This document shows positions 46,584-57,603 of a DNA stretch of 64,000 nt, in pieces. The first letter of the stretch is position 1. The number at the start of each line of letters is the position of its first letter. The notes beneath the pieces were generated by a model. It did no database searches. It was not told the DNA's origin and saw only the letters and a program-made list of their open reading frames with translations. The DNA comes from Pelobates cultripes (taxonomy: Eukaryota; Chordata; Amphibia; Anura; Pelobatidae). The stretch is taken from positions 261,762,395 to 261,826,394 of the forward strand of contig OW240915.1 of the NCBI GenBank assembly GCA_933207985.1, read 5' to 3'. The translations under genes and the position numbers were made by a program.

Positions 46584-47682
46584 TTATCGCTCCCTCCTTG
46601 CTGGGCCCGGGTTCCGGTCCTGTTGCCGCTGTTGCTGTGGTCTTTGCGGGCCTGCGTTGGGTCTGCGTGGAAATTGAGGTCCTGGTACTTGTTGGAGGAA
46701 CGATCTTGCCAACCAATCTGGGACCTGTTGTGGTGGGAGGCCTAGACTACGTAGGAATCCCGGGACGTCTCCCGGCTTTCTGACTATGAGTTGGTCTTGT
46801 CCGTGCCTTGCAGAGAGCGAGAACGGATAGCCCCAGCGGTATTGGATGCCTGCCTGTTGTAGGGCTGATGTCACCGGGCGCAGGGCTCTTCTGGCTTGCA
46901 GGGTGTATCTGGATAAATCTTGGTAGACGGAGATAGTCTGGCCTTCCATGCGGACGGCCCCCATGCGGCGGGCTGTGCGTAGTATTTCTTCCTTAAGGTG
47001 ATAGTTGTCGAGGCAGCATATGATGTCCCTGGGCTGTTCTTCTGGCGCAGGTAGGGGTCTTAGTGCCCTATGTGCGCGGACCAGGCCAATTCTGGGTATT
47101 TGTTGGCCCCCCAGTATGTGGGTGAAAATTTGCCGAAGCACTTCTGGCACGTTCTCTGAGGGGCCCCCCTCTCTCACCCCGCGGACCCGCAGGTTCAGTC
47201 TGCGGCCGCGGTTATCCAAGTCGTCAACCCACGTGGTGAGGTATGCTATATCTGCCTCTTGGGTCATAACTGCTGTGTTAGTTTGCTCTAAGTCTGTTCT
47301 TAATGCCCTGGTCTCGGTTTCTGCCACCGCCATGCGGGCCTCCACATTCGCCATTGTCGGCGCGCAGCTGGGCCACCTCCTCGCGTACCACCCGCCCAAG
47401 GCGGTCTGAGAGTGCCTCAAAATCTGACTTGGTAAGTAGGTTGGGTATGATATCCCTCCACTCACCATCTTGCTGCTGCTGCTGTGACTCTGACAGTGTT
47501 GGGGAGAACCTGGCTGGTGTGGATGGGAGTGATTCTATGATCTGGCTTGCGGCCTCCATCTCCCGTTGCGGTGTCCGCGCCCGGGGCGCAGCCTGCAGGT
47601 ATGACCGGATCGTTTGATCTCCCCCGTGTCCCGGGGGTCTAGGGGTGCTGCCAGGGTCCGTCTGCCTCTTTGCGCGGCCCAT
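46584..47682 (-). pseudogene. LINE ORF1: RNA-binding protein (one frameshift)
   Basis: ORF1p is the RNA-binding chaperone that packages LINE RNA. I choose ATG 47682 (MGRAKRQTDPG); the frame can be extended upstream only through a GTG. The N-terminus is basic and Pro/Gln-rich. A heptad-like coiled coil follows (LLTKSDFEALSDRLGRVV, then ARMAVAETETRALRTDLEQ), with a frameshift inside it at about 47340-47370. The next segment, DDLDNRGRRLNLRVRGVRE, is the usual entry to the RRM of L1/Tx1 ORF1 proteins. After it come RAHRALRP and a C-terminal domain (DLSRYTLQARRALRPVTSAL), ending in a Gln/Arg/Pro-rich tail. About 365 codons. Confidence 0.8.
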
Positions 47683-47757
47683 CTGCGGTGTGTGGGTGTG
47701 CTGGGACGGCTTGTGTGGAGCGATTAGTGCGGGCGCCACGAGGAGCTCCGGGTTTAA

Positions 47758-47771
47758 GCCGCCATCTTCTT
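47758..47771 (-). promoter_or_regulatory. YY1-like site at the LINE 5' end
   Basis: The sense strand reads AAGAAGATGGCGGC at +23 to +36 from the element's 5' end (47793). AAGATGGCGGC is the consensus of the initiator factor YY1, which binds a similar site near +13 to +26 in human L1 and fixes transcription start there. Confidence 0.55.
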
Positions 47772-47793
47772 CGGCTGCCGGACACGCCCCCCC

Positions 47794-47807
47794 TTAGCTG
47801 CAATTTG
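47794..47807. repeat. LINE target-site duplication, right copy
   Basis: TTAGCTGCAATTTG, identical to 39446-39459. Confidence 0.9.
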
Positions 47808-48655
47808 GAATGCATGCTGTGCTAGGGCTAAACTGGCCTGTGATGTCAACAGGTAATATTATTGGTGATTTCCAGTGCTTTACACAATGGTAGAATTGTC
47901 AGAGAAGTGACATTTCCCACTTAAATGCCACTGCCCAGTACAATTGCTATGTATTTTACACACAATGAAAATTGCTAGTTCATAGAAAAGGACAAGGAGC
48001 TGAGGTCAGAAAGAGGGACACACTGCAAATTGCTGTTCATTGTCACATACCCTATTATTAAAACTGAACGAATTTCTTGTCCTGTCCTTTGCACCTGCTT
48101 TCATATTATTTCAAATGAGAGTCTGTCAATTGTATCTTACATCCGGGGGCACCAGGAAACTGTCCTCTAGCAGCACCCTTTATTGGAATATGAAACTATA
48201 CTTTCTTATAATTACTCTCTATTGACACCAATAGGGGTAGAATTCTCCCCATTGCTATAGCTCCAGGTTCCAGTCACATATTTAGGGAACCAAAGCAACA
48301 TAACCACTACAGCCCCTTGCGGTGGCCATGGGGCCAGAACTGCACTGGCACCCTCCAATTGTAAGTAGTCAGACCATTTGAGAATGGTTTGGCAACTTAC
48401 CAGAAGTCTGCCGGTTATTTCCTTCAGTGCCATTGGAAGCTCCAGCAATGTGCCTCCGGAGGCTCCTGTACAGCAGAGTTCAGCTCAGTGGAGATAATGG
48501 TAGCAGGACCTTCCAGGTCCATGAGCAGAGAAGACAAGAAGATAGTAATATGCAAAAAGAGAAAAAAACAACTAACCGCACTCTAGTCACGTGAAGATCC
48601 AGGTGCTAAACTGGACCAAAGACCAGCACCAGCCCCAGGGAGTAGATATCAATGG
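47808..48655. other. No recognised feature
   Basis: Single-copy-looking sequence. A patch at 48290-48360 (ACTACAGCCCCTTGCGGTGG) could be an old MITE, but no ends are visible. Confidence 0.4.
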
Positions 48656-48850
48656 TAGAAAGAGGATTCAGGCACTCCAAGTATCTTCAATTGTATGTAT
48701 TAGGATAAGTGAAATACCACAATGTTTCGATCCCTAATAGTCTTTCTCAAGCTTGACAAAGACCCTTTCAGGGGTCCAAACATTGTGGTGTCTCACTTAT
48801 CCTAATAAATTCAATTGAAGATACTTGGAGAGCCTGGATCCTCTTTCTAG
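48656..48850. repeat. Inverted-repeat (hairpin) element, about 195 bp
   Basis: The arms 48656-48727 and 48778-48850 are near-complementary over about 70 bp (for example GGATTCAGGCACTCCAAGTA and its partner, and ATTAGGATAAGTGA). The loop of about 50 bp has its own small inverted pairs. No target duplication is obvious and it is non-coding. Confidence 0.65.
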
Positions 48851-48957
48851 AAGATAGTAATATGCCAAAACCATAAATAGTTGTTTTTTTTTTGGTTTTA
48901 ATTCTTTTATTTTGACCATGCAAAGATACATAGCAATAGATTTATTGCAATATATGA

Positions 48958-48960
<3 letters not shown>

Positions 48961-49016
<56 letters not shown>

Positions 49017-49017
49017 G
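48961..49017. repeat. TG/TA microsatellite
   Basis: (TG)n of about 18 units followed by (TA)n. Confidence 0.9.
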
Positions 49018-52000
49018 TATATATTTACAAACACAAGCATCAGTGGAAAAGCTCATAAAATGTACAGAAGGATTGGAGATTCACAGTCATGGTACAGAGG
49101 ATTTAGATTTTTCATAACAAATAAGGATAATAAGTCTTACTAAAACAACAACAAATGCTGTTTCCAAAGCACTCTGACCATTGTCAAATCATTAGTAAAT
49201 GGTAAATGTAACCGTTTAGGGCTTATTGAACTCAAGTGTCATACACACCCTCTCATCGATATACGGATAGTACATTGGCTGATTTTAGATGAACCCACAT
49301 GGGACTTTGGTATACAACAGAGATCTTGTCAGTATAATGCTTTTGCCCTGACGAAGGTGCATGTAGTTTTTGAAATGCGCATTGTGTTTTTCTCCTTGGG
49401 TTATGGGCACTGGGCACTGCACCTTTATTTTTAAGCACATTTTTTGATTAGTATGTTTCTATAATTTCATTTATATATTCTTTGCTTTTAAGTCTATCTA
49501 GATAGTTTAAAAGGGAGAGAGGCTATTTAATATAATTACTGCTGGTCTTTTTTTGCTGACATTAGATTTTCTATCTCTCCTTTCTACCACAGACCCTGCT
49601 AGCGTCTTGACTCCCTGGGTATCCACAAGGATACACATTTATACATTGTTACTACTTACCTAGATGTACGCTGTGACTTATATCTACCTTTGTAGACTCT
49701 GTCAAGTACTGGGGGGAAGAGGATACTATTCTGCATCTTAGGTTATTAGTTCCTAACGGAAAGAAATACTATCCTGTCATTCATATTTATTAGCCTTACA
49801 ATATGTGTTTTACCTGGAGATCTCTTTCGTTATATATCAGCTTATACTGGGTATATGGTCTAGGAGAGTTCCCTTAAATTGAGAGCCATATTTAATAAAG
49901 CTATAGTTTTACATTTGAACTCTGCCTGGATACAGCAATTTTGAGCTGAGATATATGTATATATATATATAATGTGTATATGTAGACATAGGAGCATACC
50001 TAAGTAGGTGATTATTTATGTTTGTTGTTGTTTTATTTTTTACATTGCTTTACATTACATAGATATTATCACGATGACTACTCTTATCTCCAGGTGATAC
50101 AGTGATTTTCACTTCCTTTGTGTTGAGAATCAATGTATCTATTTTTTTTTATTTTTTTTTTTGTGCCTTTCTATTTAGCTTGCTTTATGGTTAAGCCCTG
50201 AGAGACCCCTGGAGTCTCGGACTGGTGCTAAGGATAATTGGTCCAACCTGGACGCTATATTTTATGTCTCTAGTGTCACAGACGGGACTGCCCTATTATC
50301 CTTTATCTGTTTGTTTGTTCTTACTATAACAACAACAAATTCTGTTTCCAAAGCACACTGACCATTGTCAAATCATTCCTAAACAGCTTGACTACTTACT
50401 GTGGGTAGATACCAGGACACTCCTATCACTATCAGTGATGGTCTTTTCAGTGTTCCTTTAATAGACCAAATAAACCTGGTTTTGGAAGGAACAAACCTAA
50501 ATCTCCTTGTCTCTCATTTTTAAAATAGTATTTAGAAATGCTGATGTATCAAACAACTCCACCACAATGAAATGCATAGCGATAGCTTTATTGCAGTTTT
50601 GCTAAACTATGTTTAAGTACAATTACATAAAAGTACTGGTTTAAAGTTAACCAGATATTCTTGGTAATGCCTTGCCACCTAGCCAATCATCCAGACCTTG
50701 TTTTGGCATTTGAATGGTCTAGGGTTGTCTTTTATAAACTTTCCTGTAATAACATATTATGCTTCTCACCATAGGGATTGATGGTTAATTCACATTTGAA
50801 AATCTTACTTAGATTTCGATTCACAAAAACTTCCCTGTAAAGAGAATAAAACCAAACTGCAAAATGAATAACATGGGATAATCCTTCGGTTCATCTCCCC
50901 ATCCAACATGTGTATTTCAACATGTGTATTTCAGGATTTTTGCAATTCAATTTTCACCACAATTCACTGTTTAGTCAATGAAACCGATTGTATTGTACAT
51001 TCCTTCATCTCCTGATATAACTTGAGTCATAACCTTAGGTGTGGATTTCGTAAGATTTAGTCAATATATAATAGCAGTTGTTCGATAACAGTATAATGTG
51101 AAAATGCCTGCTGGCCAGCTTTGCTTATTTCGTTTTTTTATAGAGTGATTTGTTCACGTTTAGAGCAAAACTTCCTGTTTCAGTGCTCTCAACCTTATCT
51201 TCCCTACCTAACAAAAAAAGGGAATTGAAAATATTTTCGTGAGAAACATTTGCATTTATCTAAAATGTAAAATCCTCATTACAAAGACAGATTAACGGTT
51301 TTGTTTTTGTAAGATTTGACAAAAGCGTTAAAAAGAACTTTACAAAGTACCTAAGAAGACGCATTTCGAGAAGATGTAACAGACATCAATAAATAAGTAT
51401 TAAACCTTTTATTCGTATCTAAACTATAATATTCTTAGCCCTTTTTGGAAATTTTACTGCATCATTATCAGAACAGCAGCAGAATGCCTGTCTGTATGTT
51501 AAGTACCAGGAGAGAACGATTTTTTTTTTGTCAACTAACTTTTGTAGTGTTTTGATAAAAAGGGGGAACTTAAAGTGTGCTTGCTCCATGACCACTACAA
51601 TAAGTTGTTGTGGTTATGGTGCTTGAAGAGTCAATTGTAATAGTTGAATTCTCATCAAGATAAAAATATTCTTACAACACTTTTTACCAAACGCATGTGG
51701 ATGTAGCATACATAAACCTGAATGACTCTCACCAAGCTACAAACTTGAGGGAACCAACACCAGATCCTAAAATAGTTGGCGTTGACATTTTAGTTTAAAT
51801 TTATGGCTATTTTGCCAACACTTTACAAATATTTTTTGAACAAATCTTAAAATGTGAAAACAGTTTGACTTATTTATGTATTTCCTTTCCTACACTCCAC
51901 TTTCATCCACGTTGGGATTTGCAATCAGGAGCAAGAATTAAGATCAAGCAGGACTACACTGTTTGCAAACCAAGTCCATTTATTATTGCCTGTGTCTGTT

Positions 52001-52811
52001 AACAAAAGCGTACTTTAACTTATTGCATCAAGGTAACAGGGAGCTTTTTGTTTGAGATGGCTTATCAGGTTATGAAGTTTTAAAACAAAGCAGAGGAATC
52101 TGTGTACCAATATGTTATAGCGATTTATTGCACACCTGCCCCATGTGTGTATTTTGTTTAAGTCAATATACGCACAGGAGGAAGAACGTAAACATTTTTA
52201 CTTATCTCCAAACAGCTTAGTGAAATGCTTTTATTGAGTGTGCCTTCAACTATCTACAGTTCGTTGGACCCTAAGAAAATGAATCTCTGTGTAAAATATT
52301 CTGCTTAAAGCAGCACTGTCTATCAAAATGAGTATTTCATAAAGACAGAATCTCTATGAAATACTCATAATGGCTGTGTTGGAATTTCACTGTACTCTGT
52401 CTGTTTAAATGTAATTATACAAAGTGCCCAGACGGTGCAGCTTTAACAATATGAAATCAGAATATAGGTTTCTAGAGCCAAAGTGAGCCGTGTCCATCTA
52501 GCCAATTGGTGTCGATAGTGATACATGCACAGACTTGCCATATTCTGAGACCATGTCAGAAAGGTGGTGAGCAGGGGTGTGGTTATTGGGTGGGCATGTC
52601 TATGACACAATCATCCCAGTTGACAGGCAGCTCTGAAAGGCATACAACCATAATACAGGGTTATGATTAAGCAATTTGACACTGTAATATTGTGCTAATG
52701 CCCTAAAGCAGGAGACCACAGTAAATATTTGTGACAAGGGTTAAAAATCAGAACTAATATTCACAGGTGGGAGGTGTGGTACAAACCAAAGTCCTACAAA
52801 CCAGATGATCC
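49018..52811. other. Unassigned AT-rich stretch
   Basis: T-rich runs occur at 50140-50163 and 51521-51531. At 51575-51640 there is a hairpin fragment related to MITE subfamily E (CATGACCACTACA...TGTGGTTATGG). No gene is supportable. Confidence 0.45.
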
Positions 52812-52995
52812 ATCACTCCCAAGTGTCCCTCCTTTCTATCCTAATATCCCTCTTTTTTAGGAGCTCAGTCTTGTTGTGTCTGAGTGTATAACAGAGATAC
52901 ACAGCAATAATACACATAGTGTGTCTTTAAACTACTATTAATATGTTTAGAAACCAGTCTGTATAAATAAGATACACTGTTCTAAATTATATTTT
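52812..52995 (+). repeat. Dispersed repeat F, copy 1
   Basis: It shares about 170 bp with 62782-62940: AGGAGCTC..., TGTCTGAGT, TATAACAGAG, CACAG-AATAAT, GTCTTTAAACTAC, TTAGAAA-CAGTCTGT and AATAAGATACA. It is non-coding and the class is unknown. Confidence 0.65.
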
Positions 52996-54783
52996 ATTTG
53001 CATAATTTGTTATTAAGTCAGTTAAAAGTTCCAAGAACAGTCCCTTCCCTGGCCACCCCTGCCCTAAAATTAAAGTGTCCTCCTTTGTCTGTTTGAAATG
53101 TTAGGTAGTATGCTGATTCTCTTGGTATTTTCTAGTGAACTTGTTAATAGGAAATTAAAACATGTCCCTGTAAGCACTTTTTAAGGCTTTCCAGGCTTTT
53201 CCACTTTGCAATTTTATAAATTAATATATATATAATAATTTATAAAAGCATGCCTTTCATTGTGATGCAAATCCCAGGGTCTGCAATTTGCTGATATTTG
53301 CATGAATTTGTCTTTATAGTGATAATGTGCTCAAGAGAGAAGTGCTCTGATTTCCTATTTTCAGTGTATTGAAATGTAAGCTTTGTTTCCCATTGTAGAA
53401 CGTCACAGAATATTTTTTTTTTATTGCTCTCATAATAACCGTCAGTGTCTAAAAAGTGATCTTGTTACAGTTTAGTTTCTGTCTCCAGAAAAAGGCTCAT
53501 TGTATAAATTCTCACTCGATGATCAAATGTATCTTCCTATTTTAACTTCCTACTCGACGTGAAAAAAGATTTATTAAGCAATAGATTCCTGATTTATTTT
53601 TATTTTTTTCCCAACTACCCAGCTAGTTAACATTTAGTAGCTGTCTAGTGTGTTCACAGGGTAATCTCAGTGATCTCACCAATTGGGGAGCATCACAGTG
53701 ATCATGAACAGGATATAGGACCAAAGTGAAAACGTCCAGATGTTGCGGAAAAAACAATCCCCATGATGGTGAGCCAATATTTTGCTAATCAACGTATTCT
53801 CGCTCACTCAGAATCGCGCTAGATAAATAACTGGACAAGGAACTTTGCTCTACTTTTTCCACATAGAAAGTACATACCAAATTATACATTAAATGAAAGG
53901 AAGCTTTTTTGGACCAACATAAAAAGTGGAATATAAGAGTGGGATGGTCACATCTAAATCACAGTTGCAAATGCATCGGCAGAAGCGAGTCATTTCAAGG
54001 CTGATTGACAAATTAGCGGTATGTCTCAACCCTAAAAGAGATCTGACAATTCATACTCTTTTATGTGAAAATTTAAAGAAAACATAAGGCAACTAATATA
54101 GTCTGAAAGAGGCCATATTGGCAGTGCCTAAATTGCTAGTGAATAGGTTACAGAAACAACACAATTATTGTAACCATGTGGAAAATACAATATGATGGCA
54201 CATGCCACTCTCAGACAAACTGCATTGCCAAATAGCATTAATGTTTGCATGTCAAAGCTGGCACAGGTAAACCAGCAAATCATTGGGAGTACAGTTTTAC
54301 TTCTGACCTGTTTGCAAATTCCATTGACTGGCACTTAAAGTGATTTATTGTTGAGGTATATATTGATATTACTACACCATTTAATATGTTAATTGTATCA
54401 TTCCCAATTAGTGTAATTAGCTGGGTTAGATGGGATCAGCTGCTCATGGTGAATATGTGTAGGAACCATTTGATTTCATGTTGTTATCCGTTTCGCACCT
54501 CAACCACTACAGTTTCCTGGTACCAGGCGTGACCTGGCAGATCTCCATCGTAAGGATGTTGTTTTTCAACGGTTGGACTTCTTAGCTGCGATCTGCCCAG
54601 TCTTGCTCCCCGTCTCCACTACAATTTCTTTAGAGCTGGAAATTTCTTCTGAGGGTTTATCTCCCCCTTCAGGAGAATTAACCACCATTAATATACAATG
54701 TATGAAAGACTCATGGATTCACTAAATCAGAGTTCGCAGGAATCTATGATCTGCAAACGTTCTTTGTCTTAGGGATGATCATA
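52996..54783. other. No recognised feature
   Basis: AT-rich, with a moderately GC-rich patch at 54484-54690 that may be an unnamed repeat. No gene. Confidence 0.4.
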
Positions 54784-55805
54784 ATAGAAACATAGAAACA
54801 TAGAATGTGACGGCAGATAAGAACCATTCGGCCCATCTAGTCTGCCCAATTTTCTAAAAACTTTCATTAGTCCCTAGCCTTATCTTATAGTTAGGATAGC
54901 CTTATGCCTATGCCATGCATGCTTAAACTCCTTTACTGTGTTAACCTCTACCACGTCAGCTGGAAGGCTATTCCATGCATCCACTACCCTCTCAGTAAAG
55001 TAATACTTCCTGATATTATTTTTAAACCTTTGTCCCTCTAATTTAAGACTATGTCCTCTTGTTGTGGTAGTTTTTCTTCTTTTAAATATAGTCTCCTCCT
55101 TTACTGTGTTGATTCCCTTTATATATTTAAATGTTTCTATCATATCCCCCCTGTCTCGTCTTTCCTCCAAGCTATACATGTTAAGATCCTTTAACCTTTC
55201 CTGGTAAGTTTTATCCCGCAATCCATGAACCAGTTTAGTAGCCCTTCTCTGAACCCTCTCTAAGGTATCAATATCCTTCTGAAGATACGGTCTCCAGTAC
55301 TGTGTACAATACTCCAAGTGAGGTCTCACCAGTGTTCTGTATAATGGCATGAGCACTTCCCTCTTTCTACTGCTAATACCTCTCCCTATACAACCAAGCA
55401 TTCTGCTAGCATTTCCTGCTGCTCTATTACATTGTCTGCCTACCTTTAAGTCATCAGAAATAATCACCCCTAAATCCCTTTCCTCATATGTTGAGGTTAG
55501 GACTCTATCAAATATTCTGTACTCTGCCCTTGGGTTTTTACGTCCAAGATGCATTATCTTGCACTTATCCACATTAAATGTCAGTTGCCACAATTCTGAC
55601 CATTTTTCTAGTTTACCTAAATCATTTGTCATTTGGCTTATCCCTCCTGGAACATCAACCCTGTTACATATCTTAGTATCATCAGCAAAAAGACATACCT
55701 TACCATCAAGACCTTCTGCAATATCACTAATAAAAATATTAAAGAGAATGGGTCCAAGTACAGATCCCTGAGGTACCCCACTGGTGACAAGTCCAAGCTT
55801 CGAAT
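54784..55805 (-). mobile_element. CR1/Rex-like LINE, 5' truncated
   Basis: The minus-strand 3' portion of a non-LTR retrotransposon ends in an (ATGTTTCT)-type tail (GAAACATAGAAACATAG at 54788 on the plus strand). Its 5' end is cut at about 55805, where it abuts the terminal repeat of the DIRS element, so it apparently inserted at the edge of that element. A second copy of its tail is at 23835-23986. Confidence 0.8.
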
Positions 55806-55811
55806 ATATAA
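54880..55811 (-). CDS. LINE reverse transcriptase, C-terminal part (open)
   Basis: About 310 codons with no stop. The frame begins within the RT at SGVPQGSVLGPILFNIFI, followed by the catalytic FADD (55689-55678) and a thumb/C-terminal region (HLGRKNP, RDLGVIISDDLK, LVRPHLEYCTQ, LERVQRRATKLV, RRDRGDMIETFKY, AWNSLPADVV). It ends at a stop near 54880, about 95 nt before the tail. These motifs are typical of the CR1/Rex/L2 group. Endonuclease and the first RT motifs are missing, so the protein cannot act alone. The clean frame suggests that the copy is young. The first nine codons of the open frame come from the neighbouring element. Confidence 0.8.
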
Positions 55812-55984
55812 TATAATCACTTAGCAATGCTAGTGGGTATGTGGCAGTCTCCAGGAGTCAAATGGCAGAGCTGAAAAAACGCTTGTGCTGTGCTCCTGCA
55901 CAGCAGCAGCAGCGTTTCAGCCAATTAGGTAATCAGGAGAGCCGTGCTGAGCGTGGGAATCCGGATAACCTCAGATTTTTAAAA
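55806..55984 (-). repeat. DIRS terminal inverted repeat, 3' side
   Basis: It is complementary to 60905-60721: shared blocks GCTAGTGGGTATG, GGAGTCAAATG-CAGAGCTGA, GTAATCAGGAGAGCC and GCTGAGCGTGGGAATCC. The outermost bases adjoin the CR1-like LINE. Confidence 0.8.
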
Positions 55985-56561
55985 TTGTGAAACTTTGAAT
56001 TGTTAGCTCATCCCACGAAGCACTGAGAATATATATCACCCAAAGGGTAGAGAAATTTAATTAAACATCTAAACAAAAAAATAATTAAAGAACCCAATAG
56101 TAAAGGGAAACAAGAAAATATTTAATAAGTCATGAAGACATATGAGATGGATGTCAAAACTTTTTTATAATGCACGCAGCTAAACAGATAACAAGGCAAC
56201 AATGTATAAGCTTAAGAAAGTATCAAATAGACACTGAAACTGGGACACCGTAAATCGCAACAAAATAAGTTCTGTAAAGAAAAATTAAACGTTGTAACAA
56301 GTCTCTGAAAGCAGATTCTTTATGCAGGGAGCCCAGGAGAACTTCATATTGCAGTTACTGCTAGCATCCAATCTTCCTACTTAGTTGGATCCTTGGTTTG
56401 TTGGTCTTGTCTTGGAGTACGGTTATAGTCTGTAAAAAAAAAACAAAAAAAAAAACAGAAAGCAGTTAGAAATAGGCTGAATAACCACAAGATTACCTTA
56501 TGTAAAGAAAAACAAACTACCACCAGTAGGCCAAACCGTTAGACTAGGGGAGGGTGGTATG

Positions 56562-56685
56562 GGCGCTATTGCTAGGTGGTTATGCTCATCCCTGAGACAA
56601 AGATAGCTTGCAGATCATAGATTCCTGCAAACTCTCATTTGTCCTCCGGGAGGCATAACCACCAAGCAAAGCTAGTGGGTTGAAT
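56562..56685 (-). repeat. DIRS internal complementary region
   Basis: Two inverted partial copies of the element's outer ends: ATTGCTAGGTGGTTATGC (about 56570) and GTCCTCCGGGAGGCATAACC (about 56640) followed by AAGCAAAGCTAGTGGG. DIRS elements use such a region as a template to restore and join their ends in a circle. Confidence 0.65.
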
Positions 56686-57412
56686 AGCACACACCTGGTG
56701 GTGGTCCTAAGAAATTGAAGGCGTTTAAATTCTGATGGCCTCCAGTAAAATCTAACAAAGGTTTTACTGGACAACCATCTTGCAGCTTTCAAGATAATAG
56801 GGAGGGGAGGGCCCTTTGCTGCTGCTTTAGTAGCTGAGGCGCCCCTAATTGAGTGGCCTTTGAACACAGAAACATCAATACCAGCCGAAGACATGGCGGA
56901 AAGTATCCAACCTCTAATTGTATTAACCTTGGCTGGACGAAAGGGATTCATTGATGTAATAAATAATTGACTGATATCATTTCTAAACGCAGAAGAAAAG
57001 TCAAGGAACGATTGTAACAGAATGACTAAACATAAGCCTGGTTCAGAAGGATCTTGAACCAAATCCAATTCCACTGGACCTAGGGAAATATGGGATGTTT
57101 TTGTCTCCCTTGTAGTATAATATGAAGCCCTCCCATGGTCTGGGACAACCACAGATCTGAAATATGGATTTGAGTTAACTCAGCTCCTCTAGCTGTCAAG
57201 GCCAAAGACCGCAGAGAAGCCAACTTAATATCAGTCCATATTAAATCAATTTTAGCATTATACAAAGAATTAAGGAAATTTAATAAGAGGTCTACATCCC
57301 AAGTAGATGTGCAACATGGAGTATATGGACGGCAGACTGATAACCCTTTTAGTAATCTCAAATACAGGACATCCTGACTAAGGTTAAGGATAAGGACGTT
57401 AAAGCAGATCAA
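56586..57412 (-). pseudogene. DIRS tyrosine recombinase, broken
   Basis: This enzyme joins the circular DNA copy to the genome. Two overlapping frames hold it. The first (57412-57080) carries the first catalytic Arg in ALTARGAELTQ. After a shift in the overlap 57080-57152, the second continues with the HxxR motif GHSIRGAS (about 56860-56837) and the catalytic Tyr in FVRFYWRP (about 56760-56738). R, H, R and Y are therefore all visible, but they are split between two frames. The N-terminal part upstream of 57412 is further broken. Confidence 0.75.
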
Positions 57413-57603
57413 TAGGTCTCCATGGTACTGACCGCTAAACCATAATGGAACTTAAGAGTAAGAAATTCTAAAGCATATGGAATGGTATCAGATCCCTGAA
57501 AAGTAGATAGAAAAGACACCTCCCATTCTTTGAATTCCTCAGTCATCTTTCTATATCTTGCCCTAGTTCTGCATCTTAAAGATGAATTAATGATGTCCAG
57601 GAA

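Larger units (their letters stand above)
39460..47793 (-). mobile_element. Full-length L1/Tx1-type LINE
   Basis: 8,334 bp on the minus strand between perfect 14-bp direct repeats. Order from its 5' end (47793): G-rich start, 111-nt leader with a YY1-like site, ORF1 (47682-46584), a 1.9-kb inter-ORF region, ORF2 (44681-40828), and a 1.37-kb 3' UTR with AATAAA at 39476-39471 and a four-A end. Each ORF has one frameshift. The ORF1 RNA-binding motifs and ORF2 endonuclease/RT/CCHC layout place it in the L1 group. The perfect duplication and few lesions suggest a fairly recent insertion. The inter-ORF length is unusual for L1. Confidence 0.9.
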
